Shown: piece by piece, positions 7,970-16,058 of the stretch
Position numbering within the stretch: position 1 is the first letter of the stretch
Layout of the letters: each line of letters opens with the position of its first letter
Origin: an uncultured Candidatus Entotheonella sp.
Lineage (GTDB): Bacteria > Tectomicrobia > Entotheonellia > Entotheonellales > Entotheonellaceae
Reading direction: 5' to 3'
DNA length: 64,000 nucleotides
Assembly (NCBI GenBank): GCA_958295825.1
Contig: OY282375.1
Coordinates: forward strand, 3,767,489-3,831,488
Made by a program: the position numbers and the translations under genes
Notes under the pieces: model-generated
Database searches by the model: none
The model's input: the letters and a program-made list of their open reading frames with translations, nothing else
Told to the model about the DNA's origin: nothing

Positions 7970-8842
7970 TTAACGCGGCACCGCCACAAACAGGCCCGTG
8001 GGACGCACAAGCAGGGTCACGATCAGCGCGGCAAAGGAAAAAATGACCGCCAGCGCCGGGCTGACCCAGATGACGGCCAGCGCCTCCAGCATGCCGATGA
8101 ACACGGCGGCAAGCACCGAGCCCCACAGATTGCCCATGCCGCCGACGACGACGATGATGAAGGCGCGCAGGATATTGTTGACGCCCATCGTTGGATCGAC
8201 GCCCAGGATCGGCGCGTACAGGTAGCCGCTGGTGGCCGCCATGGCCGCACCGATGCCGAACACCACCGTGTGCACGAGGGGCACGGGAATACCCATCGCC
8301 AAGGCCATCTGACGGTCCTGCGTGGTGGCGCGAATCCACAGCCCGAAGCGCCCGCGGTGCATGAACAGCCACAAGCCGCCGATAATGGCGAGGGACAGCA
8401 TCGCAACCAGGAAGCGGTAGACGGGAAACTGCAGGTGGAATACCGCCACGTGGCCCGTGAAGGCGGCCCCGACCCGGCGCACGGTCGGCCCCCATATCCA
8501 GATGGCCGCCGTCTGCAGGACCAGGCTGATGCCGAAGGTTGCCAGGATGGTGGTGAGCGGGTCGCTGCCAATGAGCGAACGCAGGGCGCTGCGCTGCATG
8601 ATCAGGCCGAAAACGAAGACGCACAGCGCCGCGGCGGCCAGACCCAGCCAGAAGCTGCCGGTCATGGTGAAAAACACCCAGCCCATGTAGGCGCCCAGCA
8701 TGAACAACTCGCCGTGCGCGAAGTTCACCACGTCCATGATGCCGAAAATGAGGGTCAGGCCGGACGCCACCAAGGCCAGAATCAAGCCGGTGGAAATGCC
8801 GATGAGCATCTGCACCACCAAATCCTGAAACAATTCGTTCAT
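7970..8842 (-). CDS. livH: Branched-chain amino-acid-type ABC transporter permease (LivH family)
   Basis: 290 residues, about eight membrane segments. Signatures are LTLIFGIMDVVNFAHGELFM near residue 35-55 and a C-terminal MGVNNILRAFIIVVVGGMGN motif typical of LivH. It starts 2 bases after the livF stop region (8845) and is followed by livM, so the permease genes are co-transcribed with the ATPases. Forms the membrane channel with LivM. Confidence 0.92.
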   Translation of the reverse strand: MNELFQDLVVQMLIGISTGLILALVASGLTLIFGIMDVVNFAHGELFMLGAYMGWVFFTMTGSFWLGLAAAALCVFVFGLIMQRSALRSLIGSDPLTTILATFGISLVLQTAAIWIWGPTVRRVGAAFTGHVAVFHLQFPVYRFLVAMLSLAIIGGLWLFMHRGRFGLWIRATTQDRQMALAMGIPVPLVHTVVFGIGAAMAATSGYLYAPILGVDPTMGVNNILRAFIIVVVGGMGNLWGSVLAAVFIGMLEALAVIWVSPALAVIFSFAALIVTLLVRPTGLFVAVPR

Positions 8843-8844
8843 CC

Positions 8845-9549
8845 CTACACCCCCAGGTATTTGTGGATCACGTCGTCGTCCACGGAAAGCTCGCTCGCTG
8901 GCGCCTCATGACGGATGGCGCCGCGCTCCATGAGATACACGCGGTCGCTGACGGCGAGGGTCATGGGCACATTCTGCTCCACCAGCAGAATCGACACGCT
9001 GGCCTGGCGCAACACGTCGATAATCTCCCGAATCTGCCCCACCAGGCGCGGCATGAGGCCCTCGGTAGGCTCGTCGAGCAGGATGATCTGCGGGTCGAGC
9101 ATCATGGCGCGGGCGATGGCCAGCATCTGCTGCTCGCCGCCGGACAGGGTGCCGGCTAGCTGCCGCTGTCGTTCCTTAAGGCGGGGAAAGCTGCCATACG
9201 CCTGTTCAAGCAACTGCTCCGTACGCGCGGCGGCGCCCCGGCGGTCAAACCCGGTCCGCAGGTTGTCCAGCACCGTCAGCTGGGGAAAAATGCGCCGGTC
9301 CTCGGGCACGTAGCCAATACCGAGACGGGGAATGCGGTAGGGCCTCTGCCGGTGCAAGTCATGCCCGGCAAAGGTGATCGAGCCGCTCTGCACGGCCACC
9401 AAGCCCATGATGGCCTTCAGGGTGGTGCTCTTGCCTACGCCGTTGCGGCCGAGCAGACCCACGACCTGGCCGTCCTCCACATCCAGGCTGACGCCGTGCA
9501 GCACGTGGCTCTTGCCGTAGAACGCCTGGACGTCCTGCAACTTCAGCAT
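8845..9549 (-). CDS. livF: ABC transporter ATP-binding protein (LivF family)
   Basis: 234 residues, the normal length for LivF. Walker A is GRNGVGKST (~residues 34-42), the ABC signature LSGGEQQMLAIARAM, and Walker B IILLDEPTEGLMP with the LivF-type EGLMP. The switch histidine position lies in SILLVEQN. It lies 7 bases after livG and just before livH. It powers the importer as a heterodimer with LivG in the cytoplasm. Confidence 0.93.
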   Translation of the reverse strand: MLKLQDVQAFYGKSHVLHGVSLDVEDGQVVGLLGRNGVGKSTTLKAIMGLVAVQSGSITFAGHDLHRQRPYRIPRLGIGYVPEDRRIFPQLTVLDNLRTGFDRRGAAARTEQLLEQAYGSFPRLKERQRQLAGTLSGGEQQMLAIARAMMLDPQIILLDEPTEGLMPRLVGQIREIIDVLRQASVSILLVEQNVPMTLAVSDRVYLMERGAIRHEAPASELSVDDDVIHKYLGV

Positions 9550-9556
9550 GGCTTCC

Positions 9557-10303
9557 TCATATCTTCAGGTAGGCTTCCTGCACCTGCGGGTTAGCCTGGA
9601 TTTCGTCGGGCGTGCCCTGCGCCAAAACCTGGCCATAATCCAGAACCGTGATGCGCTGCGCAAGGCTCATGACGACCTGCATGTCGTGCTCGACGATGAG
9701 AATCGTCAGGCTGGCGCCAATGCGGCGAATCAGTTCCACGACATCGCGGGTTTCCGAAGCGCTCATGCCGGCGGTCGGCTCATCCAGGCAGAGCAACGTG
9801 GGTGCGGTCGCCAGGGCGATGCCGATCTCCAGATTGCGCTGCTCACCGTGGGAAAGACTGGAGGCCATCACGTCCTCCTTGCCGCCCAGGCCGATGGTCT
9901 CGATGATTCCCACCGCGCCCTCCAAGGTGGTCGCGTCGGTGCGGTGATGCTGCAGGAACGACGAGGTGGGCTGGCGGGACTGCACGGCAACGCGAATGTT
10001 CTCCAAGCAGGTGGAGCCGGGAAAGATATTGGTGATCTGATAAGAGCGCGCCACGCCGCGCTGCGAAATACGCTCCGGCGGCAGCCCCGTGATGTCTTGG
10101 CCCTCCAGCAGGACACGCCCACTGGTCGGGCGCAGCAGGCCCGTCAGGCAGTTGAAGAAGGTACTCTTGCCGGCGCCGTTGGGGCCAATGATGGCGTGTG
10201 TCGTGCCCCGCTCGACGGCCAGATCAATGTCCTCCAGGGCTGCCAGGCCGCCGAAGTGCATGGTCAATTTTTTGGTGATCAAGGGGTAAGTGCTGTCGCT
10301 CAT
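9557..10303 (-). CDS. livG: ABC transporter ATP-binding protein (LivG family)
   Basis: 248 residues. Walker A GPNGAGKSTFFN, followed by GVARSYQITNIFPG (Q-loop), signature LSHGEQRNLEIGIALA, Walker B LLCLDEPTAGM and switch LIVEHDMQVV. The SHGEQ and PTAGM variants are typical of LivG/UrtD. It follows the binding-protein gene by 24 bases in the same operon. Confidence 0.93.
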   Translation of the reverse strand: MSDSTYPLITKKLTMHFGGLAALEDIDLAVERGTTHAIIGPNGAGKSTFFNCLTGLLRPTSGRVLLEGQDITGLPPERISQRGVARSYQITNIFPGSTCLENIRVAVQSRQPTSSFLQHHRTDATTLEGAVGIIETIGLGGKEDVMASSLSHGEQRNLEIGIALATAPTLLCLDEPTAGMSASETRDVVELIRRIGASLTILIVEHDMQVVMSLAQRITVLDYGQVLAQGTPDEIQANPQVQEAYLKI

Positions 10304-10327
10304 GCCGCCTCGCTAACGTGCCCGGGC

Positions 10328-11659
10328 TCAGACAAACTGGCACGCCGGCGGCACGATGGTATCCTGCCACGGCACGACTTGCAGTACCTTGGGCTGGTAG
10401 GTATCGCCGGCGCCCTGCACCACCTCGAAGATGTACTCGTTGGTGAAGGCTTGGTGGTCGGCCTTGCGCAGCAGCCTGTCGCCGGTGGGAAAATCGTCCC
10501 CGGCGTACACTTGCAGGTCCTCCAGGGCCTCGATGAGCTTTTCGGTATCCTCACGGCCGCGGAAATCGCATGCTTCCATACCGACTTTCAGGATGTTCAG
10601 GGCTTCAAAGTTCGATTGACTGTAGCGGTCGGGCAGGATGCCGTTGGGGTCGTATTGCTTCGATTGTTCGAACACGGCGTCGAAAAACTTCCTGTGGTGT
10701 TCGGTATCAAGCGGTCCCTGGAAGATCGGCAGATAGCGGTCGATGCCGACGAATCCCAGCGCCTTCTCCCTCTGCGCCGGGAGATTGGTGCCGGCCACCA
10801 CCGCGGCGCCGTCGCCGGCGAAACGGTACTTGTTGTGCAGACCCAGGTTGTACGCCTGGGTAACTACGTTGACGCCGTCCTTGCCGAAAAAGATCATGAA
10901 CAGGCCGTCGAAATCGCCCCTGATCTTGCTGAGAAAGGGAACCATGTCGGCGGTTCCGAGCGGAATGCCGGTGGTGTCGACCACTTCGCCGCCCTGGTTC
11001 TGGATGCCGTCCCGGTAGGCGTCCCGAGTCGATTGGCCCCAAGCGTAGTCGGCAAAGAGAATGTGCCATTTCTTGCCGATGTTGTTCACCAGATACGGCG
11101 CAAAGGCCACCGCCTGCGCCGGAGCGTAATCGAAGGGGCGAAAGGTGTAGCGGTCGCAGCGCGAGGTGGTAATGGTGGTGTCGAGGCAGACGCCGATCAT
11201 GTTGACGATGCGGGCGCGCCGGTATTCCGGCATGCAGGCGATGCACACGTTGCTCATGAAGCCGCCCTGCCCCACGTCGACGAGGTCGCGGGTGAGCAAC
11301 TTGCGGGTTTTGCGGATGCCGGCGGCCGGCTTGCCTTCGGAGTCTTCGACGATCAGTTCGAGAGGGCGTCCGTTGACACCGCCTGCGGCATTGATGCGCT
11401 CGGCGGCAACTTCCTGCCCGACCTTCGCCATCAGCCCGCCGCCGGCGGCGGGTCCCGTCAGCGGCTGAATGCCACCGACCCTGATCGGCTTCTCCGACCC
11501 GAACGCCCGACGCCACGGCGATGGCACCAGCATGGCGGCGCCGAGCGTTCCGGCGGCTGCCACGGACGCCGCCCCAACACCGACAAAGCGCCGGCGGGTA
11601 ATCGTCCCCGGCCGCCACACGTTCTCGTCTACCCGCCGATCATGCCCCTCTTGCCGCAT
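10328..11659 (-). CDS. Tat-exported ABC substrate-binding protein (LivK/AmiC-like)
   Basis: 443 residues from ATG 11659, chosen over an ATG six codons upstream because GGAGAG precedes it. The N-terminus has a twin-arginine signal (ITRRRFVGVGAASVAAAG), so the folded protein is exported by Tat. The mature part starts near KPIRVGGIQPLTGP, the usual start of a type I periplasmic binding protein, and contains AERINAAGGVNGRPLELI. First gene of the transporter operon. Ligand unknown: relatives bind branched amino acids, amides, urea or other small polar compounds. Confidence 0.88.
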   Translation of the reverse strand: MRQEGHDRRVDENVWRPGTITRRRFVGVGAASVAAAGTLGAAMLVPSPWRRAFGSEKPIRVGGIQPLTGPAAGGGLMAKVGQEVAAERINAAGGVNGRPLELIVEDSEGKPAAGIRKTRKLLTRDLVDVGQGGFMSNVCIACMPEYRRARIVNMIGVCLDTTITTSRCDRYTFRPFDYAPAQAVAFAPYLVNNIGKKWHILFADYAWGQSTRDAYRDGIQNQGGEVVDTTGIPLGTADMVPFLSKIRGDFDGLFMIFFGKDGVNVVTQAYNLGLHNKYRFAGDGAAVVAGTNLPAQREKALGFVGIDRYLPIFQGPLDTEHHRKFFDAVFEQSKQYDPNGILPDRYSQSNFEALNILKVGMEACDFRGREDTEKLIEALEDLQVYAGDDFPTGDRLLRKADHQAFTNEYIFEVVQGAGDTYQPKVLQVVPWQDTIVPPACQFV

Positions 11660-11780
11660 CGCCGTCTCTCCTTCCATATGCGAACGTGAAACCCTCGTAG
11701 GCTCTTAAGCTGTGGTGAAGCGACGTTAATACCATAGACACTGCGCGCCTGACAAGCCTCGTCCACCGTCGAGATATTCC

Positions 11781-11809
11781 TTTTCAGCCCCACGACGGTT
11801 GGTTAGAAT
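11781..11809 (+). promoter_or_regulatory. Candidate sigma-70 promoter of the rhodanese gene
   Basis: TTTTCA (11781-11786), 17-base spacer, TAGAAT (11804-11809). It lies about 60 bases ahead of ATG 11873 in the divergent gap between the transporter operon and the rhodanese gene. The -35 match is weak. Confidence 0.4.
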
Positions 11810-11872
11810 TCCCGGATTGCACGGTTCAACTTCAGTTACCTCAAACAGCATCGTGTCTATAAGGATAAGCAC

Positions 11873-12427
11873 ATGACAGACAAAACCTCACTTCGCCGCG
11901 TCGCTGGTCTTGCCGGCGGCCTCCTCATGCTCGCGCTTGCCTGCGCGGCGACCGTCTCGGCAGACCCGCGCGACTACCCGCAGTTTGCACAGCAGAAGGT
12001 TGCTCAGGACATTGCCATCAAATTCACCAGCGTTGATGAATTGAAAGCCCGCATCGATACCGATGTGCCCCTGAAGATCATCGACGTACGCGGTTACGGC
12101 AACTACGCGCGCGGCCACCTGCCCGGCGCCATTTCCATCCCCTTGGGCATCCTGCCCTACAGCCTGGATGAAATTCCTAAAGACATTCCAGCGGTGCTGT
12201 ATTGAACCTGCCCGCACCATCTGGCCAGTTTGGCCTATCAGTTCCTGTATCGTCAGGGTTATCGCAACATGGCAGTGCTCGAGGGCGGCATGCCGGCGTG
12301 GCAGGAACGCCGCTATCCGCTGCAACAGGTTTCGCGCGAATCGACGCGCTTGGAGCCGCAAAATTCCTTGCCCAACCGCTTCTTGACAGTCCTCCGGGCC
12401 GTTGTTATAGTGCCGCCTTCAATGTAG
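11873..12427 (+). CDS. Exported rhodanese-like sulfurtransferase with in-frame UGA at the catalytic position (predicted selenoprotein)
   Basis: ATG 11873 has AAGGA upstream. The frame encodes a signal peptide (GGLLMLALACAATVSA), a rhodanese start (VPLKIIDVRGYGNYARGHLP) and then PAVLY followed by TGA (12203-12205, codon 111). The same frame continues with TCPHHLASLAYQFLYRQG and MAVLEGGMPAWQERRYPL, which is the rest of the domain, to a TAG at 12425. In Cys-containing relatives the catalytic cysteine follows this tyrosine (YC). A hairpin of SECIS type lies immediately downstream. The likely product is a 184-residue periplasmic selenoprotein with Sec111. The alternative is a single nonsense mutation from TGC or TGT. 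The last ~35 residues look non-homologous and overlap the next promoter. Confidence 0.7.
12204..12244 (+). promoter_or_regulatory. Bacterial SECIS-like hairpin downstream of the UGA
   Basis: The upper stem GGCCA (12223-12227) pairs with TGGCC (12231-12235) around a GTT loop whose first base is G, 22 bases after the UGA. A lower stem pairs GAACCTG (12204-12210, one bulged C) with CAGTTC (12239-12244). This matches the bacterial SECIS layout: stem starting at the UGA, a short upper helix, and a G in the first two loop positions 16-37 bases from the UGA. Confidence 0.6.
12383..12411 (+). promoter_or_regulatory. Strong sigma-70 promoter for the cold-shock gene
   Basis: TTGACA (12383-12388), 17-base spacer, TATAGT (12406-12411): five of six -10 bases and all -35 bases match consensus. 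Transcription from about 12418 would give a leader of ~168 bases before ATG 12586. Long leaders are typical of cspA-type mRNAs. It lies within the end of the rhodanese reading frame. Confidence 0.75.
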
Positions 12428-12585
12428 AGAGGGTCAGCGGTATTACAGGACTCGTTGCTCTTGGGCATGCCCAGTTGCATTGTGGTCTTCCCCTTACCCC
12501 TTCTGCGCTGCTGGGCGGGAATCGTAGCGTTGTTGCTCGGTTCTCAAAGTAGTTCTGCTTTGTGCAAAGGTACGGAGAACGTCGC

Positions 12586-12786
12586 ATGGCGAAAGGTTCG
12601 GTAAAATGGTTTGATGATCGCAAGGGCTATGGTTTTATTGCTCGTGAGGGTGAGAAAGACATTTTCGTGCACTTCTCAGCGATCCAAGGCGACGGCTTTA
12701 AGACCCTCTCGGAAGGGGAAGAGGTAGAATTCGAGGTTGTAAACGGCCCCAAGGGTGAGCAGGCCACGAACGTTAACAAGACGTAA
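12586..12786 (+). CDS. cspA: Cold-shock domain protein (CspA family)
   Basis: 66 residues from ATG 12586 (GGAG nine bases upstream). Contains both RNA-binding motifs, KGYGFIAR (RNP1) and DIFVHFSAI (RNP2), after the standard KGSVKWFDD start. Single-stranded nucleic-acid chaperone that melts mRNA structure. It has its own promoter, a long leader and a rho-independent terminator, so it is a monocistronic unit. Cold induction is inferred from family and leader length. Confidence 0.95.
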   Translation: MAKGSVKWFDDRKGYGFIAREGEKDIFVHFSAIQGDGFKTLSEGEEVEFEVVNGPKGEQATNVNKT

Positions 12787-12811
12787 CATATCGGCGGCAC
12801 TGCTCAACGGT

Positions 12812-12851
12812 CCGTCTGCCAGGCAACCGCGTCCTGACAGACGGATTTTTT
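12812..12851 (+). terminator. Rho-independent terminator after cspA
   Basis: CCGTCTG (12812-12818) pairs with CAGACGG (12838-12844), followed by ATTTTTT. Confidence 0.85.
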
Positions 12852-12939
12852 ACGGAATTTCCTAGGCTCAGGACCTATAAAAGGGTATCATGGGGCCTGT
12901 GATGAGGGTCAACACGCTGACGCCACAAGGAGAGCGATC

Positions 12940-13783
12940 ATGTCCGACGCACCTCTTCTGGCTGGCCGACGACCCGTTTGACCGACTCAAACCCCCTGTT
13001 ACCCAACAAGGGGCGCGGCGATGACCGAAAGGTCATCAGCGGTATCATCCACGTCATCCGCTATGGGCTGAAGTGGCGCGACGCGCCCGCCTGTTACGGA
13101 CCCCACAAGACCCTCTACAACCGCTTCGTGCGCTGGAGCATTTCCGTATCTAATGGAATTATCGAGGGACCAACTCGCAAAGCACAGCAATTTCGTGGTT
13201 TCGGATGCAAGTCAATCTGCTCCGAAAGTGCTCTAGAGCAGGGCAGCGGTCTTCGACCGCATCTTCCAAGCCCTGGCCGCCGAAAGCACCGCCACCGCGA
13301 CGGTCATGATCGATAGCACCCATCGGGGGGGCGCATCGCACCGCCGCCAGCCTGCTCAAGGGGGGCTTTCCCACGCAGATCGGACGGCCCCCGGGGTGGG
13401 CTGAATTCGAAGCTCCACGCCGTCTGCGATGGCAAGCCCGTCGTACTGCTGTTGGCGGCGGGGCAGGTCAGCGACTACTGCGGGGCTGATACGGTACTTG
13501 ACGCCCTACCGGAACCGAGGTCCTGATAGCCGACAAGGGTTATGACAGCGACAGGTTGCGCGAGGCCCTTGCCGAACGTGGCATCAAGTCCTGCATTCCG
13601 GGCCGCGCCAAGCGCAAAGAGCCCATCATCTACGACACCGAGTTGTACAAGAGCCGTAACCTCATTGAGCGCCTGTTTGGCAGGCTCAAGGATTGGCGCC
13701 GCATCGCCACTCGTTACGACCGCTGTGCGCATACGTTCTTCAGTGCCATCTGCATAGCTGCCACGGTTAGTTTCTGGTTATGA
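12940..13783 (+). pseudogene. IS5-family transposase, broken by frameshifts and a MITE
   Basis: ATG 12940 with AAGGAGAG upstream. The pieces in different frames read FWLADDPFDRLKP, then DDRKVISGIIHVIRYGLKWRD and KTLYNRFVRWS. The MITE interrupts here, followed by VFDRIFQALAAEST and VMIDSTH (first Asp). Further on are DKGYDSDRLREALAERG (second Asp) and YKSRNLIERLFGRLKDWRR (Glu block) ending TVSFWL. The catalytic triad is recognisable but the frame is lost several times. Confidence 0.8.
13136..13236 (+). repeat. MITE, copy 1 (inside IS5 transposase)
   Basis: About 101 bp with imperfect inverted ends (GAGCATTTCCG and CGAAAGTGCTC). A near-identical inverted copy is at 63542-63644. The insertion splits the RWS/VFDRIF junction of the transposase; GAGC occurs on both sides. 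It has no coding capacity, so it would need a transposase acting in trans. Confidence 0.85.
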
Positions 13784-14134
13784 GTCCTGAGCCTGGGATG
13801 ACCGCTTTGGCACTTCCAAAATCGCTTGCACCATGCGGCGTTCCAGCGTCTGGCCCAGGCGTTGCGTGAGGGCCTGCTGGGTGTAGTTGCCCAGCGTAAC
13901 CACGTACGCCACGCCCAGCAGGCGGCCCACCCGGAAATCCACCACCGTGGACGATACGGGGCCTTCCGGGCTGCTCTGCAACACGCGCAGCCCGGCGGCC
14001 TCGTCCGCAAAGCCCTTGAATTGCAGGCGTTCCGCCACCAGCAAGTGCTGCCCCGGATGAATCTCCTCATCAAGCCGCGACTCGAAATCCCGCAGAAAGA
14101 CTTCCTCGATCCAGCGCGACACGGCGTGCGTTTC
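13778..14134 (-). pseudogene. Duplicated 3' end of the hypothetical gene at 16059
   Basis: Encodes the C-terminal half (SRWIEEVFLRDFESRLDEE to RRMVQAILEVP) of the protein at 16059-16697, identical through ILEVP, then a different tail (KRSSQAQDS). It lacks the N-terminus and a natural start. It is one arm of the 326-bp direct repeat around the restriction-modification gene. Confidence 0.85.
13809..14134 (+). repeat. 326-bp direct repeat, left copy
   Basis: By eye identical to 16075-16400 (offset 2266). The two copies flank the AT-rich SfiI-like fusion gene. Left of this copy lies the end of the dead IS5 element (14 bases away). Confidence 0.9.
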
Positions 14135-14295
14135 ATGGCGGTCCTAGCGAGTCTGGCGACGACGATGTCGCCCGGAAGACCGGATAGACAGAGACAGGAA
14201 GCGGCGTAAATATCCTTTCAGGGAATTTGGCGAACTGCTGTGGACACATAGACCATGCTGTATGGGCAGAAAAGGAAGATTGCGAGGACACAAAA
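14135..14295. other. Spacer between repeat and restriction-modification gene
   Basis: 160 bases without a recognisable gene, RNA or terminator. Base composition falls from GC-rich to AT-rich along it, marking the edge of the foreign segment. Confidence 0.4.
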
Positions 14296-16026
14296 TCAGG
14301 GGGCATGCGCGCTTGTTTCGTAAATCGCTTCCATTTCACTAATCATAAGATCCATCTGCTCAGGTTCTGCATGGTATATATCGGCTGATCTCAGCGCCTT
14401 TTTTGCAATTTCTACCGATTTTTCCTCTTTGTCAATGCCAATATATCTTCTTCCCAGGCTCAAGGCTGCTAGAGCAGTCGTACCGCTCCCCATGAAACAA
14501 TCCAGCACGATATCGTCTGGGTCCGTAAAGAGTTTGATGACTCTCCGTGGCAGTTCAACAGGAAATTTGGAATCATGATTTGAATTACTTCTTACGGAAG
14601 GAATTTCCCATACCCCTCTGGAACCCCAGTTCAACCACTCCTGTTTGGTAAGCCTTTCTCTATCGACTTTTGTTATCCCGGGTTTCCAGAACACGTATAT
14701 ATACTCCGATTCATCTACAGAACGGTAAGATATGGTATGCCACTTTGAATTCTCCCATGTAGCATCTTTTACCCATATTCGCCGATCATACAAGTAGAAA
14801 CCTGCATCCATGGCGGCTTTTTCTATTAGTCCGCCGACAAGATAGACACGTGTTTGAGCTTGATATTTTCCGCCCCTTATGTTATTGCCATTCAATCGTC
14901 GATCAATAGTTTGTTCGCTGCAGCCAAAATATTCTGCAAGTTCATACCTGTTCCAACAAGGATTCTGTTTCTTAACAACAAGGATATCCTCTTTTGTGAG
15001 CTGAATTTTTCTACGAGAAACGTTTTCTGCCATTATTTTGGGCATGTTTTCATCTTGAAAACATAATATGTCAGCGATGTTTATTACCAAAAATCCACCT
15101 GTTTTGACAATCGGGAAGTGTAGTTTTATCACTTCGTACAAAAGTGATTTCCAGTCCTCAAAAGATAGATATTTCTCGTACTCTTTCCCAACATAATATG
15201 GGGGAGACCAGATGCTCAGAGCGATGGATTCGCTCCCTACTCTTCGTAAGAATTGCCGAGAGTCCCCGTGATATATCTGATTTGGTGTCAGTGTCTCAAA
15301 TATGTTTACGATCGCCATGACCCCGTACACTCCTGTTTTTCCGGGTTGTAGGTAAGCGTCTGTATACGCCACGGAGCCTTGGCTTTCAACTTGCTGAAAT
15401 TTACCCTCACCCTGAAATCCTCGCCCAAACTCGGCGGCGTTTCTGCCAACGAGCCAGATGCCATCGTCGACGCTCGGGTTGTATTTTGATTGTAATTTTC
15501 CATTTGGGATCATTGCAATTGTAACTTCATTCAAATGATGGGTGTCATTATTGTCGTCATGGTACTTGAAATGAATAAGACCTGTTGTTGTCAGGTAATT
15601 CTTGCCATCATATGTGGATATTTCCGGCAAAAAACCTTTCTCATCAATTTCAATACCTGATCGTCTCTGTTTCACCCGCATGGACGATTGTGACATCTGG
15701 ATGGTTGCAGAGCGGTTCTCTTTTTCTGCTTTTGAGTCAATAAATAGAGCTTGTCTAACGGTTTGATCGGGCAAAATGACGTATCGTGCTTTTTTGTAAT
15801 CAACAGTTCCATATATCCTCTGTTGCACGTTGAATCCTGCAAGCCGATCAAGTAACTCCCGCGTAATATCTTCAGCAATATCTTTAACACTATCAGGCGA
15901 ATTCAGGAATATCTCATACGCCTCCATACCAAAGTCGTAGACTGCCTGAAATATCCACCGTGACGTGAGTTCCTCAATCGTCTCTATGTCATCCAAAGAA
16001 AGTATGTCCGGATCTTTTTCTGTCAT
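14296..16026 (-). CDS. SfiI-like restriction endonuclease fused to a DNA methyltransferase
   Basis: 576 residues in a visibly AT-rich stretch. Residues 1-~230 resemble SfiI endonuclease: LSLDDIETIEEL start, AEDIT (51-55), VDYKKAR (Asp76) and LFIDSKAEKENR (Asp97, Lys99), matching the SfiI D...DxK active site, then QMSQSSM and KLQSKYNP. Residues ~247-545 are a beta-order amino-methyltransferase: SPPYY (274-278) before FMGSGTT (511-517, SAM loop), with a helix-turn-helix-like insert (NRYELAEYFGCSEQTIDRR, ~359-377) in the target-recognition region. One polypeptide would thus cut and protect DNA. SfiI itself (GGCCNNNNNGGCC) is a separate enzyme, so the fusion is unusual. The target site is inferred only. 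Confidence 0.75.
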   Translation of the reverse strand: MTEKDPDILSLDDIETIEELTSRWIFQAVYDFGMEAYEIFLNSPDSVKDIAEDITRELLDRLAGFNVQQRIYGTVDYKKARYVILPDQTVRQALFIDSKAEKENRSATIQMSQSSMRVKQRRSGIEIDEKGFLPEISTYDGKNYLTTTGLIHFKYHDDNNDTHHLNEVTIAMIPNGKLQSKYNPSVDDGIWLVGRNAAEFGRGFQGEGKFQQVESQGSVAYTDAYLQPGKTGVYGVMAIVNIFETLTPNQIYHGDSRQFLRRVGSESIALSIWSPPYYVGKEYEKYLSFEDWKSLLYEVIKLHFPIVKTGGFLVINIADILCFQDENMPKIMAENVSRRKIQLTKEDILVVKKQNPCWNRYELAEYFGCSEQTIDRRLNGNNIRGGKYQAQTRVYLVGGLIEKAAMDAGFYLYDRRIWVKDATWENSKWHTISYRSVDESEYIYVFWKPGITKVDRERLTKQEWLNWGSRGVWEIPSVRSNSNHDSKFPVELPRRVIKLFTDPDDIVLDCFMGSGTTALAALSLGRRYIGIDKEEKSVEIAKKALRSADIYHAEPEQMDLMISEMEAIYETSAHAP

Positions 16027-16058
16027 GCGGTTGCTTCTTGTGCTTTTAATTGTTGCGG

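Larger units (their letters stand above)
12864..13794 (+). mobile_element. Degenerate IS5-family element carrying a MITE
   Basis: Imperfect inverted ends AGGCTCAGGAC (12864-12874) and GTCCTGAGCCT (13784-13794) bound a broken IS5-type transposase. Without the internal ~101-bp MITE the element is about 830 bp, normal for IS5. No clear target duplication is visible. It is a different element from the one at 4538. Confidence 0.75.

Noticed and set aside
9548..11689. A 713-codon open frame on the plus strand opposite the transporter genes
   Set aside because: It lies fully antisense to livG and the binding-protein gene, has no family features, and arises from GC-rich codon bias.
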